A DNA stretch of 64,000 bases from Mesodorylaimus sp. YZB2_4 (GCA_030248295.1 JASANH010001517.1:186001-250000), one strand, 5' to 3'. Shown: positions 1 to 12,112, counted from the first letter of the stretch. The notes: generated by a model from the sequence alone, not told the origin. Numbers and translations are program-made.

Positions 1-1473
1 TAAGATGCCTTGTCTGTCTAGCTTCCCCTTTCAGACTGCTCGCTTCTAAATCGATACTGTTACTCAGGCACACTACATAGTGGAAAGTTCCTGTTTATAT
101 TTATGACAATTTTGCTTCCTAACACGTGGCCGTTCATGCTGGTCTAAAAACTTATGGAGTGGCCTACGTACTCGTTTGTCAGTTGTCGCCTGTGGGTGCC
201 GGATCCTCTGGCGATCCGCTGGAGAGTGCTGGCGGATAGGCAGATGGCAGATGCACGCACAAAAGAAATCCTGTATATGCACAAATATGTGAAGAACTGT
301 ATGCAATGAACTTTGCGAAAGGTGACCAAGAAACGGGGTACTGACAGGCTACAGGCTGGGCAGGTACTTTCAGTTAGGGGAGCATGTGTCTTGGCGAGTG
401 GTGGGAGGTGTTTCAGAGAAATTGGGTAATCGACTTGGGAGGCGAATGAACACATACAGAAGGGGTCTTTTGGGTTTGCTAAGTAGAGATAGGCGCATTA
501 TCGCGTTGGCTCTATTTTAGTCTGTTGCATGGAAGTAATGTACGTAGTATTCTTCGAACAGAGGCTGTTCAAACAAGCGCGGCACCAAACACTATCCTAT
601 CTGTACGAATTTGTGCATAGCTGATGGCATCCGTACGATATGTGAGCCACTATTCGTAGCCGCATAGACCAGTCATTCCAAGCCATTCTGAACACTCTAT
701 TTGTCCATATTAGCCTATTGTTTTATTGCATTGTCTCATCACAAAACGGTGAAAAACCAATCCATCAGAAGTCGAAGGGGGATTTCTTTTGACATGTCTA
801 ACAATTTTCTTAGATGGATAGCATGACTGCTGTTAGGACAAACATGTCAAAGGGAACAAGCGACCAGCATTTTTGTTGAAGCTCGCGTGATACTGTGATT
901 ATCAGCAAGATTTTCTTGTCAGGACTCCAAATGGCTCGAAGTGCAGAATTGCACAAAGATTCCCAGGTCGAACTGAATTTTTTCTCCCAAGTCTTTTCTG
1001 CTTTTGAGAAATTCTGTCTCATAAGTGGCGCGCTTTGATACACTGTAGCTGCACAATGGGGACTCTGTGGAGTGCCAGAGCAAGTAATAGCAGAGCTGGC
1101 CATCTCATGCTCGTATGCGTCCAACAGCTCATCGATTTGATTAAGCCCCAAATAGGGACTGACCAGAGTAAATTAGTTGAAGGCCACTCTACATAGGTCC
1201 CTACTTCGTTGTACCACGCTTTGAACTAAGCTGTTGGCAGAGTACGGCGACGGCAACATTTTCCTGACACAGGAAAGGGGGTTCACGCTCCTAGGCATCT
1301 TATTCTCTAAAAGCCTGCTTGAAGACCCTGCGCTAAATTATTCAAAAATATTCAGCTTAGCTCTAACAAACCGGCAAATACTGGATTAAACAGGTTATCT
1401 TCGAAAGTCTAATTGGAGACAATTCTAGCAATGTATTCCTTCAATAAAAATTCTATACTTCCCAATCAAACTT
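1..1473. other. Intergenic region, no recognised gene
   Basis: No conserved domain is visible on either strand. The longest reading frame is on the minus strand, about 1151 to 810. It is open for about 110 codons but begins at a TTG, has no recognisable motif and no convincing splice partner. It could be an exon of an unknown gene or chance. The 3' end of the vWA gene starts at 1474. Confidence 0.5.
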
Positions 1474-3707
1474 CTAGATTTTTGTTGAGCTCTTGTTTTC
1501 TGCGGCCGCGGTCGTCGAACTCTGGCAAACAAACTCTCTGTCGAGGATATCCTGGAAATATTCAGCAATTCCTGAATTGATCAAATTCACGAATGACTTA
1601 GCAGTGAATTGAGTTGATCCTCGCGCTCCTCCGCAAATCAATCGTAGTACTTCCGACTGATATGTCTCATCATTTTTGAATGATTGGACAGTCAATTCCA
1701 GAATAATTACATTTTCTTTTCCAAGTTTTTGCGCCACTGGTGCTGGGTCTGGTCCAACGTCATGTCTGCAAAATTATTTTTCTGCTTGATTTTTAATCTC
1801 GTGTTTTAGCTTTTGAATACAACACTAGATTCAGATGCAAGCCCGCACGCCGCGGATCACAACTGTGGAGCTGCTGATAATATTGATCCAAGACTATGCA
1901 ATATATGTACTGTAGATAATGCATTTTTGTCATATCTACAAGGGAATGTGAAGAAATAATCTACACAGGCTTTTGGAAACGAGAGTTACCAGTGTATCTC
2001 TACAAATTCTGTCCATCGTCTCTGATTAATTGAAATTTCGTTTCCCGCAAAAATACTTATGACAAAAGGGTTACCGACACCTTACGCGAAAAGTGAGGGG
2101 TGTAATGTGAATATAGCTATCTATTATAGCTACAGTTGAAGTGAAACACTTACACTACACAAGGAGGCCCAACACCTCGCTCTACACAAATGCCCCTGTG
2201 CCATAACTTCGCTGTCGAACCCCCACAGCAAGGTGCGAGAAAACTTTTTTCACAAGAATTTTAGGCGGGAAACTTATTTTCAAACTTACGCATATTGAGA
2301 AACGTGGATCAAGTACACGGGAACACCGAAGGACTGCCGAGAGAAATTTGAAATTTCATGGTAGGCTGCTTCCAATCCTCTAAAAATGGCAAGACCTCAT
2401 TATCGCGGGTGGGAGAAAACTAGCACGCCAAAATACTCTGCCGTATTTCTTGCTCCTCCAAGATATTCTATTGCCCGAATACGATTTTGTAAATCGAAAT
2501 GACCTCTTGGTTCGAAAAGGTGAAAATAGGTTTTTGCAGTGCGGCCGTATCCGATCGCGGCCACTCTCGTATTTGTCGAGGAAATTGTAAATAGGTCCGT
2601 TAATTGGGATACAAAATTTTGTAGCTGAAAATTTCTTGTTTTTAGCAACCACATTTTATTGTCTTACCCGACTTACGAGCATAAAGTTAGGCGGATCCTG
2701 GTACATAGTCATGGATTCGTCAAGTAGAAAAACCAAATCCAGGGCGTCGCAGTAGTAAGGCACTGAAAAACCTGCGCTTCATGCAAGAGATGGGTCGGAA
2801 ATGCAGAATTCTCTTACGTGGCTTTGGATTAGGCTTCGTGAAATCAACTGGGCAACAGGAATCTGCGAGAAGTTGTTCAATCAAATCTTTTCGAAGTAGG
2901 TCTGTTACGTTGTTAGCAGCATAAACATTGTCAGCATTGAAGGTTAGACTGTATAAATAGTCCTCGTTAGCGTAGGGTCCAACTCCGATAGCGTACACTG
3001 CGATACCATGGTTGAGCATGTTGAATGTAACGTCCGTGGGATCACCCCTGTGCCTGTCTGTACTGAAGGATAAACGAGAGTTCAGTGACTGGACTTAAAT
3101 AAGGCAGCTTTTAGTTACATTTGGCCAGACGTAATGATAAAGACATATGCGGCTGTGGTTTTCGTCGCCCATTCATCAAATCGAGCGCCTTTCGAAAGTG
3201 TGAACACATCATTGAAAGTTAGGTCGAGCGCTCTAAAACATGAGCTGGTGCCTGTATACTGGTCCAAAAGACTTGTACATTCCACTTACGTGAACAGTGA
3301 CGCGTCGCCACCAGAGTAAGACAGACCCCTGATCGTAGTACCGATCGACACTGAATCGAAATCGTCTGCCAAATATGAATCCACTCGAGTGTTATCCATG
3401 TCACTGAAGTGCACTACCGCCACGTGAGTCTGATCTTTCGAGACTCCCAGTCCATTCAACACATTAACCAGGAATGGTTTGACCTAAAAGACTTTGTCGT
3501 CAAGAATTCACTCGTTTTCTGAGCCGAGGGCTAGCATGACTGACTCACATAAACCTCAAAATCGGATGGAGTAATAGCACTAGACTCATCAATTATAAAA
3601 GCCACATCTGCCTTGCATCGATTGCATGATTCCAGTTGCGAAACAGGCAAACTTTCAATACACACGCCAGAAAAAGTTAAGAAGAATATGGTGGCTAGTA
3701 GTTGCAT
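1474..3707 (-). CDS. Secreted protein with two von Willebrand factor A domains (8 exons)
   Basis: Predicted secreted adhesion or matrix-type protein of 455 residues. Exons, all with GT-AG borders and compatible phases, are 3707-3549, 3483-3290, 3232-3119, 3062-2818, 2762-2677, 2624-2437, 2379-2290 and 1765-1474, so the frame stays open throughout. Residues 1-18 form a signal peptide. The first vWA domain starts with ADVAFIIDESSA, a MIDAS-like motif whose fifth position is Ala instead of Ser. It ends near a CC pair in exon 4. The second vWA domain starts LDLVFLLDESMT (DxSxT) and runs to the end, with Cys near the C-terminus. vWA domains bind ligands through a metal at the MIDAS; the ligand here is unknown. 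The second domain is paralogous to the gene at 6794-9707, with the same intron positions. Exon borders are inferred from sequence and from that paralogue. Confidence 0.82.
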
Positions 3708-3776
3708 ATTGCCGAAAGTAGGAATTTTGTTAACAAAACGGGACTGGCAATAAGATATCAGAGCGCTAAAGCACAG

Positions 3777-3783
3777 TTATATA
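3777..3783 (-). promoter_or_regulatory. TATA box of the two-vWA gene
   Basis: TATATAA on the minus strand, about 70 bp upstream of the ATG at 3707. That leaves room for a start site about 30 bp downstream and a 40-nt 5'UTR. Confidence 0.5.
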
Positions 3784-5019
3784 AGAGTTTCGTCTTCTCC
3801 TAAGAAGCTTATACGTAAAAAGGATGCGATAAACTCTGAGTGTTTGCCTTCGTCTTTTGTCTGAGCACAGGCAGATATGCGATGGGCTAATACGCTTTCT
3901 ATATCATATGATTATTTACGCCGCGTGCACGTCAGGACAGATTAGTGGCACACAGTTTGATCGTGAACTTGCTCACGTCGTGAGAATCTGCCCTTTACTA
4001 TCGCACTATGACGCAGCTATTGACGACAAGCTAGCTACATAGCTTTAATGGTATCTATAGATATGCTAGGTGGGCACTAAATGTGCATTCATTTTTGCTG
4101 ATCGGACGAAACCCGCCCATGCTTTGTTACTCATCATTTCCTCCTTAACATAGTTTTTTCTGCTGACTGCACTTTTGACATGGCCAACGGTCAAAGCAAT
4201 CAGCACCTACAATATTTGGGTGCTTCGAAATTATAGAAAACACACGCTCTGGCTCTGATCTTTATGCAAACTGCACCGTTCTTCTATTCGGGTTCGAACA
4301 CCCATTGCAGGTCTCAGGCGCTCACAGGCTGCGTGTAAATATAAATTGCGGACGGGCGCCTAAACCAGACGGCGAGATAAGAAACAGTGCGATAAAAATT
4401 TTAAAAAAATGATGTCCGGAGTGCGCACACGCAGCTACCATAAATTTCACTTTTATATTCATAATTCCTGACGCCGCCCACTTTCAGCCTCCTGAGACCT
4501 GTGTGTACAGTTTAGTCGGCTCCACCTATGCTAACGTCGGAAGGGCAGGCCACTATCACAGAAAAGCGAGGCGTGCGAAAAAAGTTTACATTTTCCAGAT
4601 TCTCCGGCACTTTGACACTGTCATGATGTCCAGTGGGGTATAGTTAGCAACATGTCAGTCATGCATTATCCAGCATCGACCGAGTCACCGAACCGGCCGA
4701 ACAGAACCACCGAACCAAACAAACGATTTCGAATCTCCTCTTTCATTGGTGAAAATGCGGTTATTTTGTTTAAGATTTTGTTTCAGCTAAGAATTTCGCT
4801 GTCCCTTTTTCTTAATTATGTGGTTCTTCTCTCATTATCTTCAAAATTTTAATTTAAAAAGTGGTTAAAAGGGACTGACTTCTAAATATTTTGGTAATAT
4901 CGGGTGCGCCATAAAGAAAGACCCTCACAGGAATGGCTAGTTTTCTTCGGAAGCAGCCGTGTTTTGAACTTGACACTAAACCAGGCAGATAGATCATTCA
5001 ATTCTGCAGCAGTGAGTCC
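3784..5019. other. Intergenic, no gene seen
   Basis: Only short reading frames without motifs. It includes a CCGAACC-rich repeat copy, listed separately. Other parts show nothing recognisable. Confidence 0.5.
4660..4855 (+). repeat. Interspersed repeat with CCGAAC-rich head, copy 1
   Basis: Begins with CAGCATCGACCGAGTC and several CCGAAC/CCGAACC steps, then a T-rich tail. A related copy lies at 30128-30370 in the same orientation (CAGCATCGACCGAATC), and a reverse-oriented head at 6318-6440. It is non-coding; the family was not identified. Confidence 0.6.
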
Positions 5020-5345
5020 ACTTGGTGTCTATCATAGTCTGCAGTTGCTTGTACAAAGGAATGAAAAGTCAAGACCTCAGAAATTTGGTTACACCACTGG
5101 TCATTTTGGGTAAAGGTACAGTCAGTCATTCCGTTTATATATGGAACTGGTATGGGTCGCTGATAAATACGGAAGAAATATTTAGGAACAACTGGATCTT
5201 TCAACAAGAGGGCGCGAAGGCTCATGTCAACAAAGATTCACAGAAATGGTGCAGGATCATTTCCCTGATTTCATCGAAGCTAAGCGTTGGCCTCTGAATA
5301 GCCCTGATTTAAACCCATTAGACTACTCAGTTTGGGGCCATTCAT
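5020..5345 (+). pseudogene. mariner/Tc1-like transposase C-terminal fragment
   Basis: The translation has the second-Asp region as FQQEGAKAH (usually QQDGAPAH). After a frameshift near 5255 it continues as the mariner block SPDLNPLDYSVWG around the third catalytic Asp. The first Asp region, N-terminal DNA-binding half and inverted repeats are not visible. The catalytic Asp in QQDGA has become Glu and the frame is broken, so this is a dead fragment. Confidence 0.85.
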
Positions 5346-6793
5346 AAAGGTCGACCGCACAAAATCTCGATATTTTGGCTCCCTTCCCCCTCACCCCTAG
5401 AAATGGTCAACCACTTCAGCCATACCCCCCCCCCCCCACGTAGTTTTGTCAAATCTTATGCTTTCTTGAGCTCGACAAGGTGCCCTCTCCTTCGAAGCCA
5501 AATCTTTTTTTATTCATGGAGCGGCTTTCTATTTTGTAAAAGCCTCCACAAACTTTTCTCCATATTTTTAAAAAGTTTTGCGGGTTCGGCCGCGTCGGCC
5601 CAGTTCTCCATGGGACTTCCATGGGAATCATATTAGCCGGCCGGCAGTCATGATATGATAAACTGAATAAAGGTTTCAAAATCAAACCTGAAAGAGGGCA
5701 GTAAAGCCTGAATAGCGACCACTGCATGCAAAGCTGCAAAAGAAACTTCTCTTGTGGGCTGTACTGGCGACATTGGAGAACAACAATAAGAGGGCAAAAA
5801 GAGTAGTCTCGAGTAGAGTTTCCAGGCCAGTTTCCCAATTCTTTGCTCCTTGGGTGGGCGGCGTCCGCCATTTGACAGTAGCAAGGGTGTCGCCCAGAGC
5901 CAGGTGTCCAAAGCCAGCGACAAGCTACTAAACTGCCGTCCTCCGTCGAAATAGAACCTCGGCCTCGCAGTCAGGGTTGATGGCCTCTTCGGGAAGAATT
6001 TACTCATGCAACTGAGATCGAGTAAAGTCCATAGCAACTTAAAAGCTGAATTAAAGGTTGCGGGGAACGAATTCGTTTGGATATTGTGAAAAAAGTCGTG
6101 AAAGTTGGTACTCTCGACTATATAGCGTTTCGAAAACGAATGGTGAATATATCGGCAAGTAATATAGATCAAACTGACTCAGCATTAAATGCTGAACACA
6201 ATGGTATAAAATTTACCACGATAACGTTCATAGTAATGCTGGCATAAGACGAAACATTAGAGGGGCATTCTTTATGGCACACCCAATATAGATGATGATT
6301 AATTTTATGCAGGATGTAAGATAGGAAATACGGCTAGGTTAGGTTCGGTCCGGGTTCGGTGAGATTTGAGAAAAAGTTCGCTAAGGCTCGGTTCGGTGCA
6401 AAAACCGTGTTCGGTCGAGGCTGGTACATGATATACTGGTACTATGATGCTGTACTGTAGACGACCGCACATACGGCGTAAGAAAGCAAAACGAGTACAA
6501 ATAAATGACAAAGCTGAATCAATACACAGCATATTCGTTTATCCAATGAGGCTAATTCAAAGTATCCAGCTGGAATATAGAGATATTCTTACGTCATCAC
6601 ACTGGAGAAAAAGTTACAAATGATCATAACATTATTGTTAGTAAAAAACCGGCCAGTATGAAAAAGTCAATATCCTGGAAGCAAAACTTTCCATTTCCTA
6701 CCAGGTTTTGATTTTAACTAAGAACACCAGAATTATAAGGCGCAAAATTCAACTTTTAGTTCATCATTCGCAAAACATGTTCTCCTTGCTTTT
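5346..6793. other. Intergenic, no gene accepted
   Basis: Contains a C-run at 5426-5438 and two overlapping minus-strand frames of 140 and 174 codons (5449-5871, 5648-6172) with no motif, signal or splice context. I regard them as chance frames. A reverse copy of the CCGAAC-rich repeat lies at 6318-6440. Confidence 0.4.
6318..6440 (-). repeat. CCGAAC-rich interspersed repeat, inverted copy
   Basis: Repeated GGTTCGGT steps on the plus strand are the reverse of the CCGAACC head at 4660 and 30128. Only the head is clear. Confidence 0.5.
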
Positions 6794-9707
6794 TCAAGCA
6801 TGCCCACTCAACCTTACGCATGGAAACTGGCGCACAATCGTTTGAAATTTCTCCACGATGCCGGAATATTCTACATCAGTATAGTCAGTAGCATTGTATT
6901 GCATCGACCCTGGACCACCCGCGGATACAATTTCTTGCGTCTCAGATTGGAATATATGGTCGTTTTGAAAAGATAAGACCGAAACAGCAAAAATTGGCAC
7001 TTTTAGTTTTCCAATTTCCTTTGCCAAAGTGGAGGGATCGTCGCCGACGTCATGGCTGAAAAAACCTTGAGTAAAAATATCATATTGTACCACTTGTTGA
7101 GCGTTAGAAAGGGTCATGCCCTGCAGTATTTGTGAGGCGGGCTAACACAATTAAGGCTGTTCGAAACCAGTACCAGCTAGGTTTTTTCTAAAAGCTACAG
7201 GAAGTTTGCAGTCTTATAAAGCTGCTGCCATTCCAGAGAGTTATGCTGTGAGTTAAAAAACGTACAGATAGAAACTGACCGCTGCAGCCGCGGTGGTGCA
7301 TCGGTTCAGCATTTGCCTCCCCGTATTGCTAGGGAGCGAGTGGCTATGCTCGTACCAGGTTCGATCCACGGTGACGGAGGCCGGTTTGCGAAGCATGAAC
7401 CCTCGCTAAACCTTGCTCGTGTAACCAGCGCACTCAGGCGGCGGGAGATAGCAGAGACCGAAGTCCCTAGGCAAAAAACTTAAACTGGAGGTAGGCAAGT
7501 CTCGCGACTATACCTGCCCTAGAAACATCAACCAGAGAGGTTGACGTCTCCCAGCCAGGGGAGCGTATCGATTACTCCCGACCACCAGGGTTGTTGGTTA
7601 CATTCCTCCTACCATTGGAAAAATGGCGTCCCTGCAATTCTCCAACTGGGAGAACCAACACTCCAGCGGTGGTGCCTTATCAGCGCTAAGTGTTCCCACC
7701 GTCGCGCTACAAGGAGCATTAAACGCTCGCCGAATCTTCACCTGGCGGGGCAGGTTTCGCCCGCGGGTCCCTGGTGCCTCAGTGGAGGCAGCCCAGACCA
7801 AAGTCTGGTAGGGAGTAAACCTGCAGGGAACCCCAGGCCACAGCAAGCGCAACACTACCCTGTCCGGCATTCACTACTACCACCTGGGCTCACCCCCTAG
7901 TCCATAAGGGACTTACATCCGAAGAAGGCCCGTCGGTTCGTGACGCCAGAGTAACCAGCGCACCCAGGCGGCAGGAGATAGTCAACCCGAAGTCAAAAAC
8001 TCAAACTGGAGGTAGGCAAGTCTCGCGACCACGCCTGCCCTAGAAACATCAACCAGAGAGGTTGACGTCTCCCATCCAGGGTAGCGTATCGATTACTCCC
8101 GACCGCCAGGGATGCTGGTAACTCACGCCAGGCCGTGGGTGACTCACCCGGTACCCTAGAGGTCCCCCGAGTGGGGAGACGGACGCCAAACGAGTAGACA
8201 GTCTCGCTTGTTTAACACCGACAGGGTTCAAATCCCACCCGCCATCGTCCAAGGACGTCGGTGTCCAGTCCAGGATGCCCTCGCGTGGAGGTGCTCCTAG
8301 CGGAGGCACGCGGAGGTACCTTTTCTCTGTCTGCTGGTCACCGCACAGCCTTGCATACAAGGTATGGCAAGCCATGCGCCAATCTAGGGCTTAAACATCA
8401 ACCCGAGTGGTTGACGTCTCTCATTGTCAGCCAGGGGAGAGTATCGATATCTCTCCCACTCGCCATGCCCCCCCCCCCCCCATGCGCGAGGATTACAGTC
8501 AGCTATAGGCAACACGAGCTTCGGCCCACAAAATTAAAAAAAAATAAGAAAACAGCCAACCCCTTCCTTGATTTGCGTGGCAAGTTGGCCTTCCAAGTGG
8601 GGGCTCATATAATTTGTAGGCCGGGCTTTTGTGGTAGCATAGAGGCATTGCAAGTGCAGTAATTACATACGTTGGATTTATTACACGTGCCGCGATTAAG
8701 ATTTATAAATCCTCACATGCATCCCACCTCACCTATAAACACCCTTTGAAATCCTAATCCCACCTACATTCGTAGGGATAAACATGCGAAGTATGCGAAG
8801 TACAATATCAAAAAAGGTGAAATGCTGTATTACCGAGTAGAAATATACCTATGTATACAGTATGTATACTGCGCTTTATATGGGTACATACGAGTATATA
8901 TAAATGTTTGTCCATCCTCATCATACCACTTACAAAAGTGCCTATTACAGTATTCTAGGACTTTCATGCAATTGCGGATGTCTGATAATGACTAATATCT
9001 TACTTATCGTTAGTTGAACAAGAACATATAAATGCACGTGACCTGGCCGAAATCCCATCAGCCCCATAACTTATAGCCCTTATAGAACTTATGAGAAGTG
9101 AGGGTACAATGTACAGTATAGTTGGACTCACGCATATTCCGCAATGTGAACCACGTAAACGGGGACACCAGCCGACTGACGAGAATAAAGAAGAATTTCT
9201 TGATGAGCTTGTTGCAAGCCACTGAAACTCCAGTTAAAATATTAAAAAAATGAAAAGTTTTTGACTTACGCTGATGTATCTCTAGCACCGCCTAGAAAAT
9301 TCATTGAATTGATCAGATTTTTCAGGTCGGCATAACTTTTTGAATCATTCAAGTTAAAATGCGAAATAGCTGTTCGGCCATAAGCTACAGCTGCCACGCG
9401 AGTATTGTCTGGCCCGATATTAAACCAGCTCGTTAAAGCCAGCAGGAAATTTTGAAGCTAAAATTTGATGCCATTAAATCAAATTTAAATAATCAAAACA
9501 ATACGAAAATCTTACTGTATAGAAATTATTTGGATCCTGTTGCAGAACTGTTTCCGATTCGTCCAAAACAAAGATCACGTCAATGACGTCACAATAATAA
9601 GGGGCTGCCCAAAACTGTTGATGACTCGTTCCGATTGCATCGGATAAGCGACCACTACTCACTGCCAGAATCACAAAAAAAATCAGCGCGTTGGTGCTGA
9701 AAGCCAT
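6794..9707 (-). CDS. Secreted single-vWA-domain protein (4 exons, one 2.1-kb intron)
   Basis: Predicted secreted vWA protein of 243 residues. Exons are 9707-9516, 9457-9270, 9221-9132 and 7055-6794. All borders are GT-AG and phases fit. Exons 2 and 3 are exactly the same lengths (188 and 90 bp) as exons 6 and 7 of the paralogue at 1474-3707. There is an N-terminal signal peptide (MAFSTNALIFFVILAVSSG). The MIDAS motif is VIFVLDESETV (DxSxT), and the last exon begins HDVGDDPS, matching HDVGPDPA in the paralogue. The 2076-bp third intron is unusually long because it carries a composite tRNA-derived SINE. This gene corresponds to the second vWA half of its neighbour, which fits tandem duplication with loss or gain of one domain. 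Ligand unknown. Confidence 0.8.
7281..8470 (+). mobile_element. Composite tRNA-derived SINE cluster inside the vWA intron
   Basis: The head at 7281-7380 resembles a tRNA gene, with a pol III B box GGTTCGATCC near 7358. It is followed by a module beginning GTAACCAGCGCA(C/T) and running to a CTCCCGACC(A/G)CCAGGG end. That module occurs twice, about 7422-7600 and 7951-8122. A tail module at 8120-8400 contains GGGTTCAAATCCCACC. Reverse copies of the middle module lie in the introns of two SEC14-like genes, and the head plus tail recur at 34540-34915. It is non-coding; the local frames of 90-133 codons are accidental. Confidence 0.75.
8471..9131. other. Remaining intron sequence of the vWA gene
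   Basis: Contains a 13-bp C-run at 8467-8480 and AT-rich sequence with TATAC/TATGTA runs near 8845-8900. Nothing coding is recognised. Confidence 0.4.
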
Positions 9708-9920
9708 TGCTCACAGAATTCTTACGACGATCTGGACCGTCATAACGTTATGAACAAAATAAGGCGTGTCCGTGCTGCGCGTTATTGCAAAGCATGTTGG
9801 CCTACAAACGATCCGTCAAGTTCGGGCTATGAGATAACTGGGGGAGATAAGGGGCTGAATAAAATGGGTAGATACCTGACCGGCACATTAAAAAATGAAG
9901 GAGTCAACAATTAAGGCATG

Positions 9921-9967
9921 ATTTTTTGAGTCATTCAAGTTAAAATGCAAAATAGCTGTTCGGCCAG
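9921..9967 (-). pseudogene. Fragment duplicate of a vWA exon
   Basis: About 50 bp nearly identical to part of exon 2 of the vWA gene (9335-9385), including CATTCAAGTTAAAATGC and AATAGCTGTTCGGCC. It lies upstream of that gene and has no other exon around it. It is a small duplicated scrap, not a functional exon. Confidence 0.7.
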
Positions 9968-10029
9968 AAGTATCATTGGGCGATCACATAGTTCGAAACT
10001 TCGGTAAATCCTCATTTGTATTCACAGGC

Positions 10030-10135
10030 CACCCATCACCATCCGAGTGAGTCGGTGCCCCCATGTTTTACGATGCTTGAGGTGCTTCTTATGGGGACAG
10101 AGAGAGAAAGTGCTGTGGCGGTCCCCACACGGGCT
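10030..10135 (+). mobile_element. Degenerate SINE tail fragment
   Basis: Resembles the SINE tail at 8255-8350 and the reverse of 34560-34645: a gatgc-t(t/g)gaggtgctcct-like block, then a tggcggtccccacacg-like block (compare GCCGGTCCCCGCACAGCC). Heavily diverged. The rest of 9711-10429 shows nothing else. Confidence 0.45.
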
Positions 10136-10542
10136 TACTTATTAGAAGGTGACTGCTGGCCAGCTAAAGGCGTTTCTTCTAACGTCTTGAAACGGAAAAC
10201 GGATTTGTTTCTTGTTATTACCTCAATTTGGGAAATATTTCTCACCTTGTGGAGTGGCAGCAACCACCAGCAACCCTTCCCTGGTCACACTGTTAGTAAC
10301 ATCGAATAGCTACTATGCGATGCCTGTGCCAGAAGATACTCGTACATAGTTCTCGTGTTTCTTCAAAACTACAGTACTTTACGTTCCAGACGAAGTCTGT
10401 AAAGTTCCGGGAGGGTTTTTTCAGCGCGACGCACGACAAAAGACAGCCAAGAAAAGACCGCGCGACAAATGACCGCGGTCAAAAGACCGCGTGCAATATG
10501 ATCGCAGAAACAAAAGACCGCGGCGACAAAAGACCGACAAAT

Positions 10543-10584
10543 TATGAAAAAACGGTCTTCTGCACAAAAGACCGTTTTTTCATA
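10543..10584. repeat. Perfect 17-bp inverted repeat (hairpin)
   Basis: The 17-bp arm TATGAAAAAACGGTCTT (10543-10559) is exactly complementary to 10568-10584, with an 8-nt loop CTGCACAA. It lies at the inner edge of the AAAGACCG repeat cluster and shares its CGGTCTT core. Confidence 0.85.
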
Positions 10585-10949
10585 TTTTGCCAAATATTAA
10601 TCACTGTCACATAAGAATAGCTGGCCAGGTGCAGCCAGCTCACGGTACTCATGAGGAATGATTGGTTCCTCCAGCGACCGCGGATTTGGCAAACTTTTAC
10701 GATTCCGCGTTCTTTGTATAGTGCTGTGCATACGTTACAGCTACGCCACTGACGGCAGTGCACCTTTCACTGCATCTGATCAACAGTTACCGCTGCAACA
10801 ATTTTATGCTTTGTTTCTTGTTCTTTCTTTTACACGTGATACTTTTCACCTGTTTTAGCTGTACCATGAGCTGTATGCGGGTGATCACGACTCCTTTGTG
10901 ACTGCGGCGTTAGCCTCGAATCAGAAACTCAAAATTCTGATTTGCACTC

Positions 10950-11309
10950 TTGCAGCTCCTTCCAAGCTGCACCAATGGGGGAGGAGAGAAACCTAGTGAA
11001 TGCTATTCATGCGGTGCAGAATCAGATACAATCGAGCATATGCTAATCACATGCCAACGTAATGCGGTTGTTTGGTGTAGGATACTTGCTCGATTTGAGC
11101 AAATCGAGCAGATCAGCCTCGACTGGACCAGTAACCACCTACTTTTTGGATTCGTTCAGCCTCAGCTCTCTCACGACATTCGTAAACAACTGAACGCTGT
11201 TGTTCTGCTTGCTAAGCATCACATATACTCAATCCGGTGCGAAGAATCAGTTACCTTCTCTGCTATCGCATTTGAGTTTGTGCTGAAGCAATATCTGTTG
11301 CGTGCATGA
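10950..11309 (+). pseudogene. C-terminal zinc-finger (zf-RVT) end of an L1/Tx1-like non-LTR ORF2
   Basis: About 110 codons, ending at TGA 11307-11309. The start of the reading shows ECYSCGAESDTIEHMLITC followed by W, the CxxC...HxxxxC...W pattern of the reverse-transcriptase zinc-binding domain (zf-RVT). It continues with HLLFGFVQPQL and the lysine/arginine helix LLAKHHIYSIR, the usual tail of L1-clade ORF2 proteins. No RT core precedes it, so it is a 5'-truncated remnant. Confidence 0.75.
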
Positions 11310-11852
11310 CACATGGCTCAACCTTTAAGAAGTGTGTGCCAATTCAAATCATTATGAAATGCGTGTATGTAGTGCAAATCTCCTTCTCCTTCCTGCCTTT
11401 CTTTTTCTTTCCTTCTTTTTTCTTTTTTCTCACATAAAAAAGACATTTCACAATTAGATCGACAAACTAGCAGTATCAACACCCTATCATCTGAACTTTG
11501 TTTATTTTTGGTCATTTTGTGTTTGGTCTTTTTTACACGCGGTATTATGACCAGCGGTCAATTTTTCGGGCAGTCTTATCTCGCTGCGGTCTTATGTTGT
11601 CAGTCTTTGTCATGTAACGGGCGCCATTTGAGCACCCTTTGATGGATTTTAATTAAATTTGACCTCAGCATGCGGGACATGGTATCGAGAATCCCACGAT
11701 GGGATTCCACGGAAATTTGTTCGGCTCGGGATATATCCATCAAAACCACCGTATAGAGCGTGGACCCCCGTACCAATACAGGCCCTCAACTTTCAACAGG
11801 GAAGGGTTGATGGGATAATGCGTCCCAAGCCCATTATCGGAAAGAAGCTGGC

Positions 11853-11859
11853 TATAAAA
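11853..11859 (+). promoter_or_regulatory. Candidate TATA box upstream of SEC14-like gene A
   Basis: TATAAAA lies 254 bp before the start codon at 12113. The intervening sequence has an upstream ATG at 11958. If this is the promoter, either the leader carries an upstream ORF or a 5'UTR intron was missed. The rest of 11621-12112 shows no gene. Confidence 0.3.
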
Positions 11860-12112
11860 TAAAGCATTTATGCTCAATTCGGGACGAAGGCTTATAGCTT
11901 TAAAACTTTTCTAAAACCTGTGAATGAATACTTTTCGGCTGCTAAAACGGAAAAACGATGTCATTAAATCTTTCCAGCACTTCAACAAAAGCACATGCAA
12001 GTCGGGTGAAAAGAAGAGGAATACATAGGTACATGCGTAGCTATCACCAAAGCACAACAAAAATCTGCATTCGCACAACCTACAAATCTGATGTTATTCG
12101 ATTGATACCAAA

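Larger units (their letters stand above)
10430..11620. mobile_element. Possible non-autonomous element with inverted subterminal AAAGACCG repeats
   Basis: From 10431 to 10580 the motif (g)acaaaagaccg(cg) recurs about seven times. From 11515 to 11610 the same motif recurs in reverse as GCGGTCTTATG, CGGTCAATTTT, GTCAGTCTTTGTC and variants. Clusters of short repeats in opposite orientation at the two ends are typical of subterminal transposase-binding sites of DNA transposons. Between them lies the C-terminal piece of an L1-like ORF. Exact ends and a target duplication were not found, so the element is inferred. Confidence 0.4.

Noticed and set aside
5449..6172. Overlapping minus-strand frames of 140 and 174 codons
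   Set aside because: No motif, signal peptide, splice sites or homology pattern; two overlapping frames suggest chance.
7541..8662. Frames of 90-133 codons in the SINE cluster
   Set aside because: They overlap repeated non-coding SINE modules on both strands.
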